Assembly (NCBI GenBank): GCA_012656075.1 | Contig: JAAKBF010000041.1 | Coordinates: 248,001 to 312,000 of the forward strand | Length of the DNA: 64,000 bases | Direction: 5' to 3' | From: Phytophthora hibernalis | Taxonomy: Eukaryota; Oomycota; Peronosporomycetes; Peronosporales; Peronosporaceae | In this document: piece after piece, positions 1 through 11,000 of the stretch | Layout: each line of letters begins with the position of its first letter | How positions within the stretch are numbered: the stretch's first letter is position 1 | Notes under the pieces: generated by a model | What the model saw: the letters and a program-made list of their open reading frames with translations, nothing else | Databases searched by the model: none | What the model was told of the DNA's origin: nothing | Position numbers and translations under genes: made by a program

Positions 1-590
1 GAGAAGCAGTACGGCCTCAGCAAAGCCACTGGGGTCGTCGGACTGGTGCGAAATTTTGACACGATTGTCAACAGCGACTTCAAGAGCGTGCAGCAGCTCC
101 TCCAAGAATTGGATGCTGTTCGCAAATAAGTCAACGCGAATGGCAATGAAGCGTTGCAGACGGGACTCATATCGTCCCAGATGATGCTAGTCAAGGTGCT
201 GGGCGTGCTGCCAAAGCATTTCTGGGGATCAGCGATCAAGTTTATGCCCGAAGGTTTCACCCTGGAAAGGGTGTCGGACAAACTGAGTGCCATCTTTGGT
301 ACCAAGAGCAAGCTGAGATATTGGCTCTGGGCAGAGAAACTCCCGTCAATCACGTCAAAGGGGCACCTGTGAAGCCAAAGGCCACCGTTCTAGGGAAGAG
401 AAAGTACACGTATCGCCCAGTGCACGATGTGCACCACAACAATGGCGTGATCAAGTGTCACTACTGTGGCGGACACCACAACGACATGAACAACATAGGT
501 CCGCACATAAAGATCGACTGCCCCAAGCGTGCCTTGGACCAAGCGGCTAATGTCTACCGCCGCAACATCTGGTTGAGGCCAACCAGGTAG
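1..590 (+). pseudogene. copia Gag-like region, broken
   Basis: The reading passes through three frames. Positions 1-129 encode a charged Gag-like stretch ending in TAA. Positions 154-372 continue it with LPKHFWGSAIKFM, typical of the copia UBN2/Gag domain. Positions 321-590 carry a cysteine-histidine cluster, CHYCGGHHND, followed by a further H and C, which resembles a degenerate zinc knuckle. The protein would package element RNA. The lesions mean no intact Gag is made from this copy. Identity rests on position in the element plus the knuckle-like motif. Confidence 0.7.
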
Positions 591-763
591 GCACGGAAGG
601 AAGCAGCGTACGAGCCGACGCCCAAGATTAAAGGAAAGGGAAAGGGCCCCGGCTCGTCGCGAGATACCACTGGATGAATGCCTGGCGGATAGGGTGGCAG
701 TAGACGCGTCTGAAGCCGTGCAAGAGATGCCAAAAGTCCTTTCGGTTACACGAGTCCACCGCC

Positions 764-3333
764 ATGCAACGTGAAGATCCCGCTGACACCGGGAAGAGAC
801 ATCTCTTTCTTCGACGACGAAGACGAGCCGATGGACTCAGTGAGCAAAGCTGTGAATGTTACGCCGAACCGACAGTCAAGGCGGCCGGACAACAGTCTGA
901 CGGTGACATCGACATGGATACAGAGACAGAGAAAGGCAGTAAGCAAGAGACTGCTGCGACGACCGAGCAGTTCGCCGGGATGATGAAAGAGCTCGAACAC
1001 AAGGTGCGTAGTTTGTATTCATTTCTGCTGGATAGTGAGGATTGCCTAACCACGGATTCTTGGGTGCTTGACTCAGGGTGCGGACACGGCTTAACCAGTG
1101 AGCCAGCACGCTTTGTGGAGAAGCAGCCCAATACACACTACATGTTCACATTCGCACAGGGCTCTAAACATTGCAATACACATATTGGTACCATAAAATT
1201 GTATTTACGTGGTCCACATGGCATTCGTCCGTTTCTGTTTGAAAATATCGCACTAGTGCCACATGCTACTTCGAATATTCTGAGCGTGTTCTGGCTCAGG
1301 CGAAGTGGGTACCAAATTTTCGGTTCCCTAAATGAAGACTTTAAGTTTGTCCTATACGAAGGTGAACTAGTGTTTGTAGCTAAAGCTGTGAATGGAGCGT
1401 ACTATGTGCAGAGTAAAACACTAAAAGAGCGTCAGCTAATGTGCAGTGCGGCAAAGCACCAGCCTTGTAAGCCAATAGTGCTACCGGGGGCAGGAAAACT
1501 AGACCGAACACTAAAAGAGTGGCATATAAAGATGGGTCACATTAAAAGAGACGCTGATAGCCATGTTGAGTAAGGCCTTAGTGCATGGTATGCCAGTGCT
1601 ATCTGCTGCAGAGCTGAGGCGCATACCCTTCTTTTGCTCACCTTGTGCGGAAATGAAGAAGAGGAGAATGTCCTACCGCAACAAAGAAGGCTCGAGAGAT
1701 ACACAGCCAATTAGTACTATTCAAATGGATACAAATGACCCAATGAAAACTATGGGCATCTACGGAAGCATGGGAAAAATCAAATACTTCCTGAGTATCA
1801 TTGACGACGATACGTCGTGGCGATGGACATACGTCCTGCGCAATAAGCGAGAGGTGTATGAGAAAGTCGAGGAGCTACTGTTGCGCCTAGAACGCGAAGG
1901 AAAGTGCACAATTAGGCGAATTCGATCCGATGGAGGCACGGAATTGGTGAACGCAGCATTCAAAACGTTCTGCAAGAAGAAGGGCATCACCTTCCAGAAG
2001 TCCAACGCGTACAGCCCGGAAGAAAACGGCGCAGCTGAGAGCGACCATCAGAGCAAACTAGACCGAGTTCGCTGTGCATTGAAGGATGTGAATATGGCCC
2101 ACAAGTGGTGGCCAGAAGCACTCATCATGTACATGACATATGTGCAAAATCGCACTCCTATGAATCGGTTGGGAAACAAGACACCATATGAGATGGTATA
2201 TGGGACACCTCCAAATGTAAGTGAGCTACCAGTATGGGGAGCAGTCTGCTTTGCGCACATACCAGCGATGGGTTTTACACGCTGCCACAAAGAGTATTGC
2301 ATTTACGTGCAAAAAGTGGGAGAAGACTGGCTTATAGTAGTTGTATATGTTGACGATCTAACGATCATGTCGCGGGATATGCGACTCATCAACAGGCTGA
2401 AAGCCGAACTTTCAAAACGATTCAAAATGAAGGACCTAGGTGATATTCACTTCATCCTCAAAATGGAAGTACACCGCAATAGAGACCAACGAGTGATGAG
2501 AATCTCACAGCGCAAGTACATTGTAGAGCTGATCACAAAGTATAAAATGATCGACAGTGCACCGGTGATGACGCCACAAGTTCCTGGTCTTGCACTCGAG
2601 CCAGAAACGAAGCTGAGTGCAGAACAAATTGCTGCACAGCCTTTTGACTACATGGGCATTGTGGGATCACTTCAATATTTGGTCCGTGGGACAAGACCAG
2701 ACATTGCCAACGTAGTGAGAGAGCTTAGCAAATTTCTATCTTGCTACAACCACACGCATTGGGACGCGGCTAGGCGAGTACTCAAATACTTGAAAGGAAC
2801 GTCGACGTACGGTCTGTTACTCGATGGGAAAACGAGTGATGTGACTTACGAAGTGTACACAGACGCGAGCTTCGCGTGTCAACCAAAAGAACGTAAATCT
2901 GTAACAGGGTACGTTATCCAAATGGCCGGTGCCAGTATATCGTGGTGCAGTAGCAGACAGGGAAGCGTTTCGCTCTCGACTGCCGAAAGCAGAACTCATC
3001 GCACTTAGCGAAGGAGCCAAAGAAAGTGAGTGGCTATGGCATCTTCTAGGAGAAATGGGGTTTCCAAGAAAGGTTCCAGTTCAAGTTTGGTGCGATAGCA
3101 ACGCAGCCATTAGCATTGTAAAGAACCCAGGAAACTTCAAAGCTAACAAGCATATTGAAATTCGATTTCTATTTACGAGGGACCTCGTTGAGCTTGGTAG
3201 ACTCAAGATAGCTTATTGTGCTACTACAGAGATGACAGCAGACATTCTCACAAAAGCACTGCCAACAAAACAATTCATCAAACTAAGAGAGAAACTAGGT
3301 GTTCATGATCTAAGGATGTCCCCTAGCACTTAG
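764..3333 (+). pseudogene. copia Pol: protease, integrase, RT (deleted), RNase H
   Basis: Domains in order are: protease with VLDSGCGHGL (D-S-G active site) near 1070; the GAG-pre-integrase zinc-binding part, WHIKMGHIKR then CAEMKKRRM; and an integrase core with DDE-type residues in TIQMDTNDP, IRSDGGTEL and SPEENGAAESDH. The sequence then jumps from the end of integrase (CFAHIPAM) straight to the late RT motif YVDDL near 2350. The fingers and palm start of RT are therefore missing, which I infer to be an internal deletion. RNase H follows (YTDASFA, then SIVKNPGNFKANKHIEIRF). Frame changes occur near 1565 and 2985. The copy cannot reverse transcribe on its own. Confidence 0.9.
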
Positions 3334-3339
3334 TGGGAG

Positions 3340-3699
3340 TGTTGAATGGCAAACTGCAGGCTCCGCCGCCAAGTGGGCAGCAGGCATGCGCCTGTCTGCC
3401 CAGAACAAGAGAGGAGAATGAGGTGCGGAGCACCGAAAACCCTCTCTAATATGTTAACAAAATACATTACCAAGTACTAGAGGACATCACAGATGCAGTG
3501 AGCTCCCTGCCACCAATAGTGCGATGACGATAAGAGGCTGAGGAGTGAAACCGTCGAGGACGCAGTCCGGAGACGAGCTCACTTCCGCTTTTGCCTCAGA
3601 CCCCGAGCACGAGTCTAGAACACAGGCAAATAGAATAGAGGAATAAGGTTAATACACTTTTGTGAGTTTCCTACTAAGTGTTCAAAGTTCATTTCAACA
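3340..3699 (+). repeat. 3' LTR of the copia element (360 bp)
   Basis: The LTR starts TGTTGAA and ends TTCAACA, a perfect 7-bp terminal inverted repeat with TG...CA ends. A short purine-rich tract (GTGGGAG) precedes it, as expected for second-strand priming. AATAAGG near 3643 and following T-rich sequence may serve polyadenylation. Confidence 0.88.
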
Positions 3700-4041
3700 G
3701 CCTGGGATGTGGGAAGCGCTAATCTCGAAGCAGCAAAGTTGGACGTGAAGTTGTTGATGGCCTTCGTGACGCTGTTCTTGGAGGACGGGATCACACTGGA
3801 TTCAGGCGCGGCGAGCTATCGCGACCGCGTTCTGGTCTTAGGCAAACAAGCGGTGAAACCGGTGCATTTTCTCCTGGCCGACCACAAGTCCACCTCGCGA
3901 GGATTAAATACTGTCCTCAAGCACCTCCGGCGACCTCAAACGGAAGCCCGAGCTCCACTAACGTCTGCTGTAGATCGCCACCATAAGGACCCTGCTCCTA
4001 TGTATAAGCAGAATATGCTAGAAGTAGTTGTTAGCCAGTAA
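3700..4041 (+). pseudogene. Crypton remnant: conserved C-terminal domain only
   Basis: The sequence encodes about 100 residues matching the C-terminal domains of the two Crypton copies downstream. Compare LLMAFVTLFLEDGITLD here with LVAFMKLFIGDGYTLD at 6672 and following. Later blocks also agree (SRGLNTVLKHLR against SKGSNAVLKALR, and DPAPMYKQ against DPAPIHHQ). The upstream recombinase part would lie left of the inserted copia element, outside the window. This dates the copia insertion as later than the Crypton. The function of this tail domain is not known to me. Confidence 0.75.
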
Positions 4042-4191
4042 ATCAAGCAACACGATCGCAAAACACAGATTTCATTAGCAGTACAGCCATGTCAAGCACG
4101 GTCGATCCAATAACGCCCTTGCAGTCAGCAGCAGCTCAGCGACCTTCAACAGCATCTACAGCAGCGCTTAGCCCTTCTTATTGGATAGCAA

Positions 4192-4256
4192 CGGCATGAA
4201 AGGAACATACATCCCTGGACCGAAGCCCAGCGCTCTTACAATTGAGCTAGGTTGTG
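4192..4256 (-). ncRNA. degraded tRNA-like sequence
   Basis: On the minus strand there is a D-arm (TAGCTCAATTGTAAGAGC), then a stem-loop CTGG-GCTTCGGT-CCAG in the anticodon-arm position. The T-arm and acceptor stem have decayed. It lies about 150 bp past the Crypton tail stop, antisense, as do two better preserved copies at 7082 and 15494. Recognised mainly through those two. Confidence 0.5.
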
Positions 4257-5011
4257 TGTGTGTGGTGGGAGGAGTGACTTGGGGGTCGTAAACGCTGTAT
4301 GACCTGAAGGCATGTGGTCTGCGTGGTAGTGTTGAAAAATGAAGAAGTGAGGGAAGAACTCGCTGTCAGCATTGCTGGTTACGCGTGTATTTGTCAGCCA
4401 CTAGCGTTCACCAGTTTGCTGCCCGACTAAACAGTTGATTAGACGAGAAGCATGCTTGTGGTATGGTATTATTGATCAATAATCCACCGGTTAAATGAAC
4501 CAAATGCAACGCACTGGTTGGTGCTTTTAATAGAGGACCTCGCCACAAAATTCTGAGGCTCATTTTTGCTTTGACCAGATAGCACATGGTTCTCGAGGCA
4601 AATGTCGTTTTCGCATCCCACACGGTTTTACAGGCAATTTCGTGCTCCTATAGATAGACCTATTAAAAGTAGCAGTTGTGACAGTCTTACCTCCCTAACC
4701 CCGCAAATCGTAAATAATATCCAAAGTACGGTGTACCACTGATGTGTTAAAGGTCCGATAGGTTGGAGGTCGGATGTTTTATTGTATGGATGAATAACAA
4801 TGTCTCTCCGACCAAACTTCATCTTTGTATGGTACATATTAGCCGATGAGATTGGTCTTTAATTCGTTTTTGGCCAATAAAAACCATCTCTATGGTTTTT
4901 GTCGAATCGAATCACGTCAACGATGTTATTTTATCCAATAAAAATACGATTTTACGTTGCAGTCGGAAGCTGAGCGATTCCGACATATCTGGTCGGAGCT
5001 GACGCCCAGAT
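4257..5011. other. non-coding stretch upstream of Crypton 1
   Basis: No gene is visible. The part from about 4800 shares short phrases with 7440-7640 (ATCTTTGTATGGT, then CCAATAAAAA or CCAATAGAAA), so both may be related Crypton flanking sequence. A short GT run lies at 4252-4264. Confidence 0.45.
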
Positions 5012-6968
5012 ATGTGTATCGTGCTACAAGCGAGAGGTGCGCTACGTATCACTCGCATATTTGCCGCCTCTCCGACCAAGAGTAATGAGCCTAAACGATT
5101 TGAAGCCCGCCAACACCAAGCGCGCGCGACGACCATAAAGGCGTTCAATCGCTTCCTCTCCGCCGAGGGCACGAGCATGGAGCATGTCAAGGCGTTGATC
5201 GTTGTCGACCCAAGCCGCGCGGGTGGCATCCTAGTGACGCTGATGGACAAGTTCGGTGTGTACCTAGCATTCCATGCAGGAGCAAAGGGGCTGCACTTGT
5301 CGCGCCACTCCGTCGCTGAATATTTCCGCCAAGCGAAGTGCTGGCTCCTCGACGAGTACCCTGTTCAAGGTGGAGCTGTGGCCCGCCAGCTGCTAGGCTT
5401 GGGGCGTACCCTTGAACAGCACTGCATCAAACGCGAGAGTGGTGGGTTTGTCAAGAAAGCGGTTGCATGCACGAAGGATGATCTCAAGAAGATGACAAGT
5501 TATCTGTATTCAACGGCCTGCTGTGCGTCAGACTACCCAGATTCAGCACTGCTATGCCTATTGTGGTATCTCTTTGGGCGCGCTTCGGACCTGACCTTCG
5601 TCCGGAAGCAGCAGCTCACCATCGGTGCTGGTGGCGTGTTCTTCATCCGCTTCATCCGCGTAAAGACGTCAGACGAGCAGACACTGTCGCTCTTTCCCGA
5701 CGAAGACTTCATGACTTGCCCGCTGCTGGCGCTCGCTCTGGTCTTGATCATGCAGGAGCCGCCGTGCGCAGCGCTGGTCAATCACTTGCCAGTGCAGTCG
5801 AAGGACGTCCCTGTTGAGCTGATCGTGTTGTTGGTCCAGCTGGAGTCGAAGAGCCGCTGACCTCTCATTCGTTTCGACGTGGCGGTGCGCAGCATGCGAA
5901 CGCGAGCTCAGAGCTGACGGCGCAGTGGATATTCGATCGCGGAGCCTGGAACTTGACCACGACCAGCAAAGCCTTCGCGTACGTCCTCAATACTCCGAAA
6001 GAAGACCATCAAGTAGCCAAGGTGCTGAGCGGGATGGCGCCAAAGCAAGCCTGTGTTCTTCCGTCACTGGAAGTCTTCGACTCGACTACACAAGAGGATA
6101 TTAGAGAGGTTAGCCGCAAGCTCTTCAATTCGAGTCATGCGCTGGGTAACAAGGCCTTCAATGTCTGCGCTGCTGTGAGAGATGTGCTGACAGCAACTAT
6201 CTTCCTCCACTACCCGTCGTTGATGAAGACCAACGCGCAGGCGCCTGCAATGAAGACGATCCAGCGATGCGTTGAAGCCTCTGGTTTGACGATGACGAGT
6301 CTGCTTGCTTGGCCACAGCAACTCACGAGGTCAAAAGCTCAAGCCAACACCACCGCAGAAGACCTGATGGAAGGAAACGTGAAGGCCAAAGTTGCGTTCG
6401 GACATCAGACTGCCTTGATTGAAAGGTTAATCGAGGTCAACCGTAGCCTCGAGGCTCGAGTCAACTCCCTAGAAGCTGCAAATACCAACACTGAAGCGAA
6501 ATCATCAGCACATGTAGATCAAGCCAAGCGACCAAGTGATGAAGATGAAATCGTACCGGTGAAGCGCCGACGCCGCTCAAAGACGATACCACTTATGGAC
6601 ACCTGGTTTGCGTGGTACACTGCCGTTGGCTAAGCACGGACAAGAACAAGAAATCAGATGCCAAGCAGCTTGTGGCCTTCATGAAGCTCTTCATCGGAGA
6701 CGGATACACGCTCGACGAGTCATCTCCCAGCTACAAGAATAATGTCCGTCAGCTCGGAGAGTTAGCGTCAAGCAAAGTCACTGCGTACCTTGGCGCGCGA
6801 GGCGTACCGTCAAAGGGATCCAACGCTGTACTCAAGGCGCTTCGGCAGCTGCATCGCGAGGGAAGCCTCAACGACCTCTTCAACGCCTATCGCCAGCGTC
6901 TCGCCATCGATAGAGTTGTAGACCCTGCACCTATTCATCACCAAGACACACTCAAGCTGCTCCCGTAA
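5012..6968 (+). pseudogene. Crypton-type tyrosine recombinase (two -1 frameshifts, otherwise complete)
   Basis: This is a transposon-encoded tyrosine recombinase that would cut and rejoin DNA through a tyrosine nucleophile. The N-terminal SAM-like core-binding part is at about residues 30-130 (TTIKAFNRFLSAEG). The catalytic part has the first Arg in WYLFGRASDL, the H-x-x-R box in SHSFRRGGAQHAN (near 5872) and the Tyr in AFAYVLNT (near 5975). A coiled-coil-prone and basic region follows (VKRRRRSK), then the tail domain with FMKLFIGDGYTLD. The frame changes near 5820 and 6630; both are apparent losses of one base, so the element may be intact if these are sequencing errors. The ATG at 5012 is the first in frame. 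The family is known from fungi and stramenopiles; assignment is by motif, not by search. Confidence 0.85.
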
Positions 6969-7010
6969 CGCAACACGATCTTCTTTCCACGTCCTTGTAG
7001 TCGGTGCTTC

Positions 7011-7077
7011 CGTTGATGTCAGGTCTGCAGCAGTCATTCGAGCAGTTCGAATGACTGCTGCAGACCTGACATCAACG
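7011..7077. repeat. perfect hairpin: 31-bp inverted repeat with 5-nt loop
   Basis: The arms are 7011-7041 and 7047-7077 with loop GCAGT, and every base pairs. It lies 42 bp past the Crypton stop and 4 bp from the tRNA-like sequence. If transcribed leftward from the tRNA-like promoter it would form a long perfect RNA stem just 3' of the tRNA body. It is not a normal terminator, as no T-run follows on either strand. Confidence 0.95.
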
Positions 7078-7081
7078 ATTT

Positions 7082-7145
7082 ACCGATGGGCGGAATCGAA
7101 CCACCTTCTTCCCTTTCGGGAGCTCTTCCATTGAGCTACATCGGT
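7082..7145 (-). ncRNA. tRNA-like sequence lacking a normal anticodon arm
   Basis: On the minus strand it folds as a cloverleaf: a 7-bp acceptor (ACCGATG with CATCGGT), D-arm GCTC-AATGGAA-GAGC, T-arm GGTGG-TTCGATT-CCGCC. In place of the 17-nt anticodon arm there is only CCC-GAAA-GGG, so there is no anticodon. Both internal RNA polymerase III boxes are good: an A box TAGCTCAATGG and a B box GGTTCGATTCC. It is 64 nt long. It could be a tRNA-derived SINE head, a tRNA pseudogene, or a functional part of the Crypton. Confidence 0.7.
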
Positions 7146-8089
7146 GGGGTTAGACAACAACCTCGCAAGGGTACTCGTCTGGAGTGCTCGACGGGAATTA
7201 ACGGTGATTCACAGTTCTTCGTCGCCACGACAAACCCTCTAAGGTGACCGATGCTCGGTACACCCCCTCAATTCACCGCTCCGGGTGGTCAATCGAGCAC
7301 TGAGCTCACAGGGCAAAATGGCGCAGCAAAATTGCACGTGCGCCACTCATTTACGAGGCGTAACTACGTATACCACCTATGAAGGAGCCAATCATTTGAG
7401 AGGATGTATTTTTACGAAACCTCCACAATCTGGTGTGATATAAAATTTTGCGATGCGTCGGATGCTGGTCGGAGTTGCACTGACGGTCGGAGACGTGACG
7501 ATATGGTAGCATATCATTGCCATTCTGACCGAAGGTTAAAAGCTTTATCTTTGTATGGTTGACTTCCACCAATAGAAAGAGAGGGTTTAAGCAAATTTGC
7601 ATTTATGACGAATAGAAATAGATCGTAACTTTAATTTTGTCCAATAGAAAGGATTCTAAAACTGCACACCAGCAATCTGGGTTGGAATCGTTACGTGATA
7701 TCGAGTATGTCTTACAAAATTCAAGTTGCTTACAAATAGAATATGTGGCTGATGTTACTGAGACCGGAAGGTGTTTCTATCATTTACGTACATGTAAGCG
7801 GACATTAATTGGCGGATACTGTACAGCAGAGAAATGGACCCATCTGCTTTTTCCCGAGATGGGGAAAGATAATGTAAAATACGACCTCAGATTAAATGAC
7901 GGCCGCCCTTGACAGCCCACGCTACTTTCTCAAAAAGTATGAACTTTTGGACTTAGCGCTTATGAGCGAATTCCACCCTGGTTCCATCCGGTGTCGTTCC
8001 GGTTTGACACAGAACACACACAGAATGATCATATATGGTGTCTTTCCGGTTCAATACCAAACAGGCACATAATTGGCAAGATGCAACAC
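7146..8089. other. non-coding stretch between Crypton 1 and MULE remnant
   Basis: No recognisable gene. One open frame at 7637-7912 (about 90 codons) shows no family features, and I do not call it. Positions 7440-7640 resemble the flank upstream of Crypton 1, suggesting another partial copy. Confidence 0.4.
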
Positions 8090-11000
8090 ATCAAAACGTA
8101 AAAGAATGTTCATTAGTTGAAGTTATCAAGAACCAACTACAACTAGTCTTCTTACTCTCGGTCGTGAACCACTTCGCACTGCTGAACACCAATTGCCTTG
8201 TACAAGTAGCGCATGCGCAGATAGGACTGCACCTCGTAGAGGCTGTCAGCCCACGGTCTGTCTGCAAGTAGCAGTTCCAGCACAACCAGGCACCAGACGC
8301 CACACGAGCTGCTGTATCTTTGAGTGCACCAGTCGATTTCCTTGTAGGTGACCTTGTCGTTTAAGTCCACCAAAGGCTCAATGACACGCGCACGCTTGAC
8401 GTCAATGTAGCGAGATTTACCTTCAGCTGTAGCGGGCCAAACGAATAGTACACTTGCGTGCGCTTGTCGAGCAAATACGCCCCTAGTGATGGTCCAGACA
8501 TATCACTGCAATGATCCGGTCGTTGCAAGGATCCATGGCTCCCAAACCAGCTGCCGTCTTCGGTCAGCCCCGCGAAATCATGGTTGCATGGGTTAACCAC
8601 GCCTACGTTCGAGTACTTCTGCTTCAGTGCCAGCATCGCCGATATAATCGAGGAGCTGTGAAGCCACAGATTCTCGCGGAAGTCCATCAACGAGCGACCA
8701 AGAGACCATTCGGGACCTAACTGAACAGCGCCCAGCCGCATACTTGTTGGCCAACATTGTACGGCCGCACCGACAGACTTCCTTGGACTTCAACGTCACT
8801 CACATCTAAAGCATGAACCATTGCTTTTGCAATATCCATACTGTAAGCGCCGTCTAGAAGAGCAGCTATATCATCCAGGCGAGCCGTCCGTGTTTTCTTG
8901 CTATCACTTATCTTCACGGCCAGCGCGCGCTCGGAGTTCCTTCCCTCCAGCAAGCCGTCGCTTCTCACGTTTGAAGGTCTCGAACACGCGGAGGATTCGT
9001 GAATGAAATTGGTGCAGCTTTGGAGCCTTCTTGGGGTGGTTTCGGTGCGATTTTGGGGTCGATGCGGTATCCCTTGATGTTGAAGTTGAAGGCTGTGTGG
9101 CTTCAACATCCTCGTCATCTGGTGGATCACTGACCTCAATCACTTGATTTTCATGTACGTCATGCTGTCCACCACTTCCATCTTGTTCTAAACCATCGCC
9201 ACCACCTTGTGCCGGTGGCGTATTCGAAGTAGCCAGAGACGGATTGACGAATGAAATCTGGGTAAAGCCGGTCGCGCACGTGGACGATTCTTGCGAGAGC
9301 ACTGTCAAAGCGTTGCTGGTTGTCGCCTCCATCACGAACCATGGCACATCACCGCCGTGAAGTGCGTCGTAAAATCCTTGTAGCCACTCGACACCGACCC
9401 GGAACGTTGGTGTCGACTGCAGTGCCATCCTGTCTACGATCTTCTAGACAGGTGCCTTGGTCTTGACGTACTTGTCCGTTGAACCCATCGGGACTTCCGT
9501 GCGAATAGCTGCACAGCTACTCTTGAGAAATCCCCCCACTCCAACGTCACCCTCATCAATATTATTCTGCGGTGCGTGCACGATCCACCGAGTCGAAAAT
9601 GTTCGAAGCGGCGGGATTACGGTTTCATAATTGCTCTTGAAGCGAAAGTGCATGACGTGTCTGCAAGACAGAAGGCAAGTTTGCATGAAGATGCAGTCAC
9701 TGGAAGCTGCCTACAATACATAAGTCACATTCACATAGAAAACATATTAGGAATAAGACACGAAGCATACCGGGCAGCCACCGAAGGGCCACATAAAATA
9801 TAAAATCACTGTTTCGTACCGAAGTATCTGCCAAAGATCACTCGAATTCCTCAGCTGGACAAGATTCAAGAAGCAATCACGGCTATTAAAGCCACTGATA
9901 ATTTTAACCTGCTCGCGAACTGGAATGACTACGGTTCCACTACGTTTGACCAGCTGGATGCAATGGCCAGTGTGCTGGAGGCGCGTAACAGATTCCAGCT
10001 TGTGCAGTTCACGCTGGACTGGATTGACGGTGTTGAATGGCATATCACGAATGTGGTTGCACCGTTTACCGACGCCTGCGACTATACAAATGTAAGTGCT
10101 TCAACTCATGTATACGAAACCAGACTAAACAATGTTTACTGCTTCTATTTGTTTACTGTCAATGCAGCAAGCCTACAAGGATGCTGTAAAAGGACCACGT
10201 GCGAACTCCCCGTGCCCGAACGTGTAAGCGTTGCTTTTCCAGGCACGCTAAGTTCCATACCATAGTCCGCCTTGGATCCGATTGCAAACGCATGCTGTTC
10301 AGCGCCCAAGGTGAACGCGTACTCGCTGATCTGCATTCCGAGGGCTGCAAGCTCTAGATCTTCACCCAAGTCGGAACGATTTCCAACTTCATGGTACTGA
10401 GCAACGTACTAATCTTCAGCAAATCGCTGTAGGGTAATCAATGTCGAAATAGTCTCGTCCAAAGTGAAGTGCGGCTCCAACACTTGCTTGATCTTCCCCC
10501 ACTTGCACTCCAGTCGGTTGTTTGTGTTGTTGCCCAGGTGAGCGATGTTGCCCCTCTTGTAAGAAACCCACTCTTCTTGCGTGTTGTCCCAATTGCATAG
10601 GAAGAACAGGTACATCGGGTGTTCGGCATCTCCACCTAGTGTGTCCAGAAGAGCATCTTTCGCGTCTTGGTATTTTCACAGCTTTCTTGAGTAAACGAGA
10701 GCCTTCATAATACCTTTCACCTCCTTCTTGTGTGTGCCAAACGCGTAGCTTGCTTCTTCAACCAGGCAATGACGTGCCACTGGCACAGAAGTTGGCGAGC
10801 TTGAGGGAAAGCTTCCAGCAGCACTGCCTTCTCATGCATCGCTTTATCCGTAACCAACACACGAATGCCGGCCCATGTTGGATTGTGTTTTTGAAAACTC
10901 TTTACAGCCAGACGTAGGTTCGCCATCTCCTCGCTCTCTATCAAACAATGAAAAACGTATTGGCCCTAATGGGAATGTAAGACAAATGTATAATATATCA

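Larger units (their letters stand above)
1..3699 (+). mobile_element. Ty1/copia LTR retrotransposon, 5' part outside window
   Basis: Gag-like sequence is followed by aspartic protease, integrase, reverse transcriptase and RNase H in the copia order (integrase before RT), and then by a 360-bp LTR. The 5' LTR lies beyond the left edge. The RT is internally deleted, so this copy is non-autonomous. It sits inside a Crypton remnant, because the conserved Crypton C-terminal domain begins directly after the LTR. The target-site duplication cannot be read because only the right flank (GCCTG) is visible. Confidence 0.93.

Noticed and set aside
7082..7145. functional decoding tRNA
   Set aside because: The fold lacks a 7-nt anticodon loop and is only 64 nt long, so it cannot decode; called tRNA-like instead.
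7637..7912. 91-codon open frame
   Set aside because: No recognisable family, no good start context and AT-rich debris around it; left uncalled.
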